Below the pieces are notes generated by a model. The model was not told where the DNA came from, did not search any database, and was given only the letters and a program-made list of their open reading frames with translations. Shown here in pieces: positions 7,149 through 11,994 of a stretch of 14,652 bases of DNA. The stretch is from NCBI GenBank assembly GCA_004525465.1, contig SPCN01000028.1, positions 1-14,652 of the forward strand, read 5' to 3'. Numbering within the stretch: the stretch's first letter is position 1; each line of letters opens with the position of its first letter. This DNA comes from Chrysiogenales bacterium (GTDB taxonomy: Bacteria; Acidobacteriota; Aminicenantia; UBA2199). Position numbers and translations under genes: made by a program.

Positions 7149-7188
7149 GCACGCCTCCTCTAAAATTCATAGTGAAATCAACAGGACA

Positions 7189-7217
7189 AGACTAGCAATC
7201 TTTGCCGGGAATGTCAA
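7189..7217 (-). promoter_or_regulatory. Promoter of the subtilase-barrel operon
   Basis: On the minus strand, TTGACA (7217-7212), 17 bases, then TAGTCT (7194-7189). The expected start near 7182 gives a leader of about 34 bases that contains GAGGAGG at 7160-7154. Confidence 0.65.
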
Positions 7218-7293
7218 CCAAAGAGGGAATATATGCTCAGCGGGTCGAATACTGCCGGCACGGTCAGCTTTTATGACGAAAAGGCCACTACCG

Positions 7294-7322
7294 TTGACTT
7301 TTTTTTAACGCTTGATTATAGT
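7294..7322 (+). promoter_or_regulatory. Promoter of the GAF-SpoIIE phosphatase gene
   Basis: TTGACT (7294-7299), 17 bases, then TATAGT (7317-7322). The expected start is near 7329, about 10 bases before the GTG of the small ORF at 7340 and about 76 bases before the phosphatase ATG. Confidence 0.65.
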
Positions 7323-7339
7323 TGGCTTCGGGAGGAGCC

Positions 7340-7405
7340 GTGGCCGGAAACAATCCCTCGAACAGCCTCAGCGATTCAGATTGCTCAAGACGAGGTGATC
7401 GCTAA
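7340..7405 (+). CDS. Possible 21-codon leader ORF upstream of the phosphatase gene
   Basis: A GTG at 7340 sits 4 bases after GGAGG (7331-7335) and opens a 21-codon frame ending in TAA at 7403-7405. The stop overlaps the phosphatase ATG by one base (TAATG). The peptide VAGNNPSNSLSDSDCSRRGDR is hydrophilic and rich in Ser, Asn and Asp, with two adjacent Arg codons that are rare here (AGA, CGA). The phosphatase Shine-Dalgarno site (7392-7400) lies within its last codons. Placement directly after the promoter and before the coupled start suggests a translational control element. I recognise no homologue, and so short a frame may be chance. Confidence 0.35.
   Translation: MAGNNPSNSLSDSDCSRRGDR
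7392..7400 (+). promoter_or_regulatory. Extended Shine-Dalgarno site for the phosphatase
   Basis: GAGGTGATC, an unusually long complement to the 16S rRNA 3' end, 4 bases before the ATG at 7405 when measured from its last base (9 from the GAGG core). Confidence 0.7.
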
Positions 7406-8658
7406 TGGACCGTATCGGCCGTTTTAAAAAAGAAATGCTCGACCTCTATTCCGAGGTCAACCTTGGTCTGCTGCTGGAAAAGATCACCGCCGGTATCCGC
7501 GGCTATTTGGCCTGCGCAGAAGCTTCCATATTCATATACGACAGCGAAAAGGAAGAATTGATCTTTGAAACGGCGACCGGGGAAAAGGCCCGCGAGTTGA
7601 AGAAGATCGTCCTTAAAAAGGGCCAGGGAGTGGCCGGCTGGATCGCGGCCAAACGCCGCAGCGTTATCATCGATGACTGCAGCCGCGACCGCCGCCACAC
7701 GGCCGCAGTGGACAAGAAAACAAATTTTCAGACCCGCTCCCTGCTAGGCGTGCCGGTGCTCATGGCCGGGCGCTTGCTGGGAGTCCTGGAGGCGGTGAAT
7801 AAAAAAAAGGGGAAATTCACCCGGGCCGACCTGCGCCTTTTGGTTAAAATGGCCGCCTTCCTGGCCATCCCGCTGCAAAACGCCGTTCTCATCCGCCAGA
7901 TGCTGGAAAACGAAAAAATTGAGAAAGAACTGCAGATCGCCCGCACCATCCAGCAGTCGTTCCTGCAGCAGGATCCCGTTATTTTCCCCGGCCTGGACAT
8001 CGCTTTTCTGAATATACCGTCATCCAAGGTGGGCGGAGATTATTATGAGATCATGCCCCTTGATGAACGGCAAATCGTTTTCAGTATCAACGACGTCGCC
8101 GGCCACGGCATTCCCGCCTCCCTGCTGATGGCAGTCTTCCGCAGCAGCTTCATCCATCACCTGCGCTACAGCGGCGACATCACCGCCACCATCGGCTACC
8201 TGAACCGCCTGCTGGCCGAAACCACCGAGGCCAACCTGTATGTGACCTCCTTCACCTGCAGGATCGATACGGCCGGGGGCTTCCTGGAATACATCAATGC
8301 CGCCCACCCGCCGCCCCTGGTCGTGCGCGGCAGCGACATCCTGCTCCTTGACAACGGCGCCATGGCCGTGGGCATGTTCCCCGACTGTGACTATCCCGTC
8401 ACACGCTTCCGCTTGCAGAAGGACGATATACTGGTTTTTTACACCGACGGCGTGATCGAAGCCGGCAATGAAGAGGACGAAGAATATTCTCGGGAACGGC
8501 TGGCAGCCATGGTTTTGCAGCGGCGCCTCCTGCCGGCAGCGGCGCTGCAGGCTGCCCTGATCGAAGATCTCAATAATTTTTGCCGTCGCGGCGAATTTAC
8601 CGATGACGTGACGCTGATGGTCGTGAAGTACTTCGGAACGGACTTGGTTGACGGTTGA
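7405..8658 (+). CDS. GAF-domain SpoIIE-type (PP2C) serine phosphatase
   Basis: This is a 417-residue soluble signalling protein, RsbU-like in layout. A GAF sensor domain (about 15-160) contains GQGVAGWIA and LLGVPVLMAGRLLGVLEAVN. A helical linker (165-190) has the typical ELQIARTIQQSFL. The SpoIIE phosphatase domain (about 195-408) has the metal-binding acidic residues in place: D212 (VGGDYYE), D230 (NDVAGHG), D348 (FYTDGV) and D400/D401 (FTDDVTL). Members of this family usually dephosphorylate an anti-anti-sigma (STAS) protein in a partner-switching pathway. No such partner or anti-sigma kinase gene is adjacent. Start: ATG 7405 with GAGGTGATC upstream, possibly coupled to a small ORF. The last residues (LVDG) and the stop codon come from a heptad repeat array that begins inside the gene's 3' end. 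Confidence 0.92.
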   Translation: MDRIGRFKKEMLDLYSEVNLGLLLEKITAGIRGYLACAEASIFIYDSEKEELIFETATGEKARELKKIVLKKGQGVAGWIAAKRRSVIIDDCSRDRRHTAAVDKKTNFQTRSLLGVPVLMAGRLLGVLEAVNKKKGKFTRADLRLLVKMAAFLAIPLQNAVLIRQMLENEKIEKELQIARTIQQSFLQQDPVIFPGLDIAFLNIPSSKVGGDYYEIMPLDERQIVFSINDVAGHGIPASLLMAVFRSSFIHHLRYSGDITATIGYLNRLLAETTEANLYVTSFTCRIDTAGGFLEYINAAHPPPLVVRGSDILLLDNGAMAVGMFPDCDYPVTRFRLQKDDILVFYTDGVIEAGNEEDEEYSRERLAAMVLQRRLLPAAALQAALIEDLNNFCRRGEFTDDVTLMVVKYFGTDLVDG

Positions 8659-8675
8659 CGGCATACGGTTCACGG
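8644..8675 (+). repeat. Heptad array C (ACGGNNN units)
   Basis: ACGG at 8651, 8658, 8665 and 8672, with TTGG in phase at 8644. The phosphatase stop codon TGA (8656-8658) lies in it. It faces array D at 8720 across 44 bases that hold AGTAAC and GTTACT as a short inverted pair. Confidence 0.82.
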
Positions 8676-8719
8676 CAAGAAATAGTAACGAACCAAAACA
8701 GTTACTTCGATAGCTTTCG

Positions 8720-8758
8720 CCGTCTACCGTACACCGTATACCGTATACCGTACACCGA
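8720..8758 (+). repeat. Heptad array D (CCGTNNN units)
   Basis: CCGT at 8720, 8727, 8734, 8741 and 8748, and CCGA at 8755: the most regular array in the window. It is in the opposite orientation to array C (about 23 of 31 bases complementary). The pair lies between two converging genes and could form one large stem, but no T-run follows. Confidence 0.85.
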
Positions 8759-8779
8759 GTCCTCTCTTCAGAGTTCTCG

Positions 8780-9847
8780 TCAGGTGTTGAAGCGGAAATG
8801 AACGATCTCGCCGTCCTGGACGACGTACTCCTTTCCTTCCAGGCGCAGCAGCCCCTTTTCCTTGGCTTTGGCAAAACCGTCGCATTCAAGGAATGACTGC
8901 CAGTCTATCACTTCGGCCCTGATGAAACCTTTCTGGATATCGCTGTGGATCTTGCCAGAGGCAATGAAGGCGCTGCATCCATTTTCGATGGTCCAGGCTT
9001 TGGTCTCGTCCTTGCCTACCGTGAAAAACGATATAAGGTTCATCAACCCGTAACTGGTCTTGATGAAATCATTGCGCAGGTAGCGGTAATCGGCCAGACC
9101 ATATTCCTGCTGGAACAGCGGCCTGTCCGCCGCAGCCAGTTCGAGAAGTTCCTGCTCGATCTTGCCGGCGAACAGCACGGTGCACTTTTTATGCCGCACC
9201 GGGGCGGCCAGGGCGGCGTAGGTCTTCATGGTGTTTTCGTCGGCGTTGACCAGGTTGAGCAGGGGTTTGGCCGAAAGAAACTTGAATCCGCGCGCCAGCA
9301 GATCCTCCTTTTCCGTAAAGGGATATTCGCGCAAGGGGCTTCCCGCTTCCAAAAAAGCCTTCAGCTTCTGCAGCAGATCGAATTCTTCCTGAAGTTCCCT
9401 GACCTTCATTTTCCTGATATCCAGGGCCAGTTTTTCCAAACGTTTTTCAATGGTCAGAAAATCGGTGGTTTTCAACTCATCTTCCATGGCGGCCATGTCG
9501 CGGGCCGGATCAATGCCCCCCTGGGGATGGACGATCTCGGCATCGTGGAAGGCCCGCACCAGGTGTACGAGGCCGTCGGCCCGGCGCAACAGGTCGATGA
9601 AAGTCGAACCCTTGACTTCGCCCAGTGAGATGGCGCCGGCGTCTAAAAATTCTATCTTGGCGTACACCGGCGGTGTGGCAAAAAAATCGGCAAGCTTCTC
9701 AAGGCGGCGGTCGGGGACATCGACGATGGCCTTGTGAAATTCGTTGCTGGCCGTGGAGAACTTCGATACCTTTTCCTTTTTCTCGGTAAGCAGGTTGAAG
9801 AGCATGGTCTTGCCGGTTTTGGCATAGCCGAATATGGTGAGGATCAT
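8780..9847 (-). CDS. YchF/Obg-family P-loop NTPase, divergent
   Basis: This is a 355-residue protein matching the YchF family over its full length (E. coli YchF is about 363). It has a P-loop GYAKTGKT (7-14), then LDAG (68-71) in place of the usual DIAG. A coiled-coil region (about 120-175) follows, then NADE (201-204) in place of the family's NVDE/NKxD element. The C-terminal TGS-like/DUF933 part has FFTVGKDETKAWTIENG, GKIHSDIQKGFIRAEVI and YVVQDGEIVHFRFN. YchF proteins bind ATP rather than GTP and associate with ribosomes and stress responses. The P-loop differs from the usual GxPNVGKST, so this may be a paralogue rather than the housekeeping YchF. Start: ATG 9847 (MILTIFGYAKTGKT), placed 6 bases after a perfect TATAAT. 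A GTG-initiated form from 9886 would include the promoter and is less likely. Confidence 0.85.
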   Translation of the reverse strand: MILTIFGYAKTGKTMLFNLLTEKKEKVSKFSTASNEFHKAIVDVPDRRLEKLADFFATPPVYAKIEFLDAGAISLGEVKGSTFIDLLRRADGLVHLVRAFHDAEIVHPQGGIDPARDMAAMEDELKTTDFLTIEKRLEKLALDIRKMKVRELQEEFDLLQKLKAFLEAGSPLREYPFTEKEDLLARGFKFLSAKPLLNLVNADENTMKTYAALAAPVRHKKCTVLFAGKIEQELLELAAADRPLFQQEYGLADYRYLRNDFIKTSYGLMNLISFFTVGKDETKAWTIENGCSAFIASGKIHSDIQKGFIRAEVIDWQSFLECDGFAKAKEKGLLRLEGKEYVVQDGEIVHFRFNT

Positions 9848-9853
9848 AAAGGC

Positions 9854-9881
9854 ATTATACCCCAATGGGCCGGCAACGCAA
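9854..9881 (-). promoter_or_regulatory. Leaderless promoter of the ychF-like gene
   Basis: On the minus strand, TTGCGT (9881-9876), 16 bases, then TATAAT (9859-9854), then 6 bases to the ATG at 9847. Transcription should start at or within a base or two of the A of the start codon. No Shine-Dalgarno site is present. Confidence 0.6.
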
Positions 9882-9986
9882 ATCACTGAACGGCTGCCGG
9901 ATCCTGTTCAGCAGTCCATCAGCAACCTTGACACACTTTTTGAAAGTCTTGAGCTGGGTTGACCAGCGTCGTAATGAGTTTGAACA

Positions 9987-10020
9987 TTGACTGAGTGCAA
10001 CTTATGGCGTAGGGTATAAC
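9987..10020 (+). promoter_or_regulatory. Possible promoter of the TonB-like gene
   Basis: TTGACT (9987-9992), 17 bases, then a weak TAGGGT (10010-10015) that overlaps a better -10-like TATAAC (10015-10020) at poorer spacing. The rest of 9882-10060 shows only a short inverted pair CTGAAC/GTTCAG (9886-9891, 9906-9911). Confidence 0.3.
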
Positions 10021-10060
10021 GTCTAAGGAAAGGGGAAACGAAAAAAGCCCCTCCACAAAA

Positions 10061-10852
10061 ATGAAGAAGTTTTGCTTTATCCTGTCGTCCGCCGCTCATG
10101 CCCTGGCGATCCTTTTTATCATGAATGCCGACGTTCCGATCAAAATGTTTCCCCGGCCGGCAAGGGTGATCAACATCGAAATAGCGGCCCCAACTCCTCC
10201 TTTCATCGCGACCGGCCCCCCAACAGAACCGCTGGGGAGCGATCATGCTCAACTCGCATTGCAAAACGGCGGCAGCGGAAATGATATGGGGACAGCCCCA
10301 CCGGGCCCAAGCGCGGGGCCAGTCGTCAAAGGTGTCAATGGTTTGCCGTTCCCGGCCCAGGCTGAATTCAAATTGAAACAGGCGACCCCGGGAGAGTTCA
10401 CCCTGGCGCCGCCAAGCCGGGGGCAGAGACAGCCGGCTGGATTCCAGGGGCCGAGCGGATCAGGGCGCCTGGGGCAATATTCGGCCGCCACTTACAATCC
10501 TGGCGTGGCAATGGCAGGAACCGCCTTTCAAGGCCGGGTAGCGCTTGTGCAGTTCAACATCAGGGAGAAAACGATTGCCGCCTGGACGGAAGCAGTGCTG
10601 GCCCGGATCGAACGAAACTGGATAATACCGCCCATGGCTCGTCTGGCCTTTTCCGGGCAGGTACAGATCACCCTGACCATCGAAAAGGACGGCCGCCCGC
10701 AGGCGCTGGTCATGGATGATGCGTCTCTGCCGGAATCGCTCGCCCAATCTGCACTGCAAGCCGTCCAGACCAGCCTGCCGCTGCCGCCGTTGCCGGAAAA
10801 TGTCGCCGGGCAGACATTCGCTTTCACTTTTATTTTTATCTACAATGGCTAA
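10061..10852 (+). CDS. TonB-C-domain protein (energy-transducer-like)
   Basis: This is a 263-residue protein with the TonB layout. A single N-terminal membrane anchor (about 4-21, FCFILSSAAHALAILFIM) leads into a long low-complexity linker rich in Pro, Gly, Ala and Gln (about 30-160). A TonB C-terminal domain (about 175-262) follows, with IERNWIIPP, GQVQITLTIEKDGRP and LPPLPENV. TonB proteins couple inner-membrane proton-motive force to outer-membrane transporters, using ExbB and ExbD. No exbB, exbD or TonB-dependent receptor gene is nearby, so partners must be encoded elsewhere. The ATG at 10061 lacks a Shine-Dalgarno site at normal distance; AAGGAAAGGGG lies about 28 bases upstream, followed by a short GGGG/CCCC pairing. 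The stop overlaps the next gene's start by 8 bases, indicating an operon. Confidence 0.82.
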   Translation: MKKFCFILSSAAHALAILFIMNADVPIKMFPRPARVINIEIAAPTPPFIATGPPTEPLGSDHAQLALQNGGSGNDMGTAPPGPSAGPVVKGVNGLPFPAQAEFKLKQATPGEFTLAPPSRGQRQPAGFQGPSGSGRLGQYSAATYNPGVAMAGTAFQGRVALVQFNIREKTIAAWTEAVLARIERNWIIPPMARLAFSGQVQITLTIEKDGRPQALVMDDASLPESLAQSALQAVQTSLPLPPLPENVAGQTFAFTFIFIYNG

Positions 10853-11576
10853 ATTGCTGCTTGTGCTCATATTGCTTCTATCTGCGGCCGCCCGGCCCGG
10901 CGCCGACGAAATTTCCCTGCTTCCGATCGGGGCCATCGACCTTAATGCCGACATGCTGCTGAACAGACCCGCCCTGGCTGCGGCCGACACCCTGGTCTTG
11001 CTGGTGGAAGCAAACCGGGATGTCTTTTACAAATTGAGCGAACGAGGCGAAATTTTGGCAAGCGGCAAGCTGCTCCAGGGAAGCAATTCCCTGCTGTTTG
11101 CCCGGCCGGGATTATTCTCTGGAAACCAATCGCTGTTATTTTTACTCGACTTACTCGAAAACGGCGTGTCTTTCCAAAAGAAAATAAACATTGCCGTGAC
11201 GGTCGATGGGAAATCGGAAGGGGAGCAGCAGGAAAAAGTGCCTCTCTCCGGCTCATTCACGCTGGGAATGTACCACGGCGGCCGCCTGATCGGCTTCAGG
11301 AAAAAAAATATGACCGAGCTCCTGAACCTGAAGACCGGCTTGGTGTTCCCGGTGGCGGATCCGGGGATCACGGGCTCCGCGATCCGCAACCAACCTGCCA
11401 GCCAGGGGGTTTCCCTGTTGGGACTGGGCATGGCGCTGGCCAAGTTCCTGGCCGGCAAGAAGGCGCATTCCCAAATAGAAGCACAGGCGATCGAACAGCA
11501 GAAGAAACGGCTGAATATGAGCTTCAATCGTGACAAGAGGGAAGTCCGGATCGTGATCGAATTGCGCGTCGAGTAG
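10845..11576 (+). CDS. Exported protein of unknown function, in operon with the TonB-like gene
   Basis: This is a 243-residue protein with a signal peptide (1-20, MAKLLLVLILLLSAAARPGA). I do not recognise its family. The first half (about 25-140) is strand-rich and reads like a secreted sandwich domain (TLVLLVEANRDVFYKLSERG, NQSLLFLLDLLENGVSF, KINIAVTVDG). A GVSLLGLGMALAKFLAG stretch (188-204) is hydrophobic and glycine-rich. It is followed by a charged helix-like region (AHSQIEAQAIEQQKKRLN) and a basic strand-like end (REVRIVIELRVE). Start ATG 10845 lies inside the last codons of the TonB-like gene (shared ATGGCTAA), so translation is likely coupled and the protein may assist that transducer in the periplasm. 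The frame is open further upstream, but that part overlaps the TonB-like coding region. Confidence 0.75.
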   Translation: MAKLLLVLILLLSAAARPGADEISLLPIGAIDLNADMLLNRPALAAADTLVLLVEANRDVFYKLSERGEILASGKLLQGSNSLLFARPGLFSGNQSLLFLLDLLENGVSFQKKINIAVTVDGKSEGEQQEKVPLSGSFTLGMYHGGRLIGFRKKNMTELLNLKTGLVFPVADPGITGSAIRNQPASQGVSLLGLGMALAKFLAGKKAHSQIEAQAIEQQKKRLNMSFNRDKREVRIVIELRVE

Positions 11577-11613
11577 GAAAGCCAGGTTCCATTTTCGAGG
11601 TTGAAGAAAAGAA

Positions 11614-11676
11614 AATCCCAAATCCCAATCAGCAAATCACAAACAAGCACCAAAATCCAATAACCCAATGACCCAA
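11614..11676 (+). repeat. AATTCCA-type heptad element, third copy
   Basis: Seven-base units AATCCCA (11614, 11621), ATCAGCA, AATCACA, AACAAGC and so on, ending in CCCAATGACCCAAA. It has the same orientation and the same AATGACC end as 374-433. It opens the second long stretch without a gene (11577-11994). Confidence 0.75.
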
Positions 11677-11722
11677 ACATGAAAATGATCGAGGTTCTCA
11701 GAATATCATTACGATCGGGAAG

Positions 11723-11742
11723 GGGTTTGATTATTCAAACCC
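11723..11742. repeat. GGGTTTGA/TCAAACCC hairpin
   Basis: An 8-bp perfect stem with loop TTAT, followed by TACAGG. Its edges resemble the longer hairpin at 11875-11895, which is followed by CTACG. There is no T-run, so it is not a classical terminator. Confidence 0.65.
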
Positions 11743-11773
11743 TACAGGCCTATTTTCCCTATTTTTTGGTTTA

Positions 11774-11828
11774 CCGTACAACGTATGACGATTTCTTTCC
11801 CTTCTACCCATTTTCCCTTTAACCCGTC
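11774..11828 (+). repeat. Degenerate heptad tract (CCGTACA, then TACCCAT-like units)
   Basis: CCGT, ACGT and ACGA lie at 11774, 11781 and 11788 in 7-base phase. After a T/C-rich stretch come CCC-containing heptads (TACCCAT, TTTCCCT, TTAACCC, GTCTACT) from about 11805. It is the weakest of the arrays. Confidence 0.55.
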
Positions 11829-11842
11829 TACTTCTTAGTTTA

Positions 11843-11864
11843 GGTCATCGGAATTTGGGATTTG
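11843..11864 (-). repeat. AATTCCA-type element, inverted short copy
   Basis: On the minus strand it reads CAAATCCCAAATTCCGATGA and then CC, ending like the copies at 374-433 and 11614-11676. It faces the copy at 11614, as 648-699 faces 374-433. Confidence 0.65.
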
Positions 11865-11874
11865 TTTTTTCTTC

Positions 11875-11895
11875 GGGCGGGTTTAAAACCCGCCC
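11875..11895. repeat. GGGCGGGTTT/AAACCCGCCC perfect palindromic element
   Basis: Ten bases on each side of a single A, followed by CTACG. I recall similar GGGCGGGTTT palindromes as dispersed intergenic repeats in several unrelated bacteria. There is no T-run on either strand after the stem. Confidence 0.75.
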
Positions 11896-11914
11896 CTACG
11901 TCTTGCTTTGGCTT

Positions 11915-11944
11915 TACCTCTCTACCTCTTTACCTCTCTACCTC
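11915..11944 (+). repeat. Octamer tract TACCTCT(C/T)
   Basis: TACC at 11915, 11923, 11931 and 11939: four units of exactly 8 bases, pyrimidine-rich on the plus strand. Confidence 0.85.
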
Positions 11945-11959
11945 TCGAAATTTTCCCTC

Positions 11960-11987
11960 GTCACGCGTCACTTGTCACGCGTTACCA
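11960..11987 (+). repeat. Heptad tract GTCACGC
   Basis: GTCACGC, GTCACTT, GTCACGC and GTTACCA at 11960, 11967, 11974 and 11981. The tract ends 8 bases before the stop codon of the DUF5916 gene. Confidence 0.8.
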
Positions 11988-11994
11988 AGCGCCT

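Noticed and set aside
6465..7163. 232-codon plus-strand frame opposite the subtilase
   Set aside because: It lies wholly antisense to conserved subtilase motifs and has no ribosome site or recognisable domain.
7233..7427. 64-codon plus-strand frame preceded by GAGGG, ending inside the phosphatase gene
   Set aside because: It contains the strong phosphatase promoter, overlaps the phosphatase start by 23 bases and has no recognisable protein character.
8644..8758. Considered as a CRISPR-like array
   Set aside because: Units are 7 bases with no spacers of uniform length and no cas genes nearby.
9908..10264. 118-codon minus-strand frame across the TonB-like gene's upstream region
   Set aside because: It overlaps the conserved membrane anchor of the TonB-like protein in antisense and shows no domain or ribosome site.
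11875..11895. Perfect hairpin considered as an intrinsic terminator
   Set aside because: Neither strand has a T-run directly after the stem; more likely a dispersed palindromic repeat.
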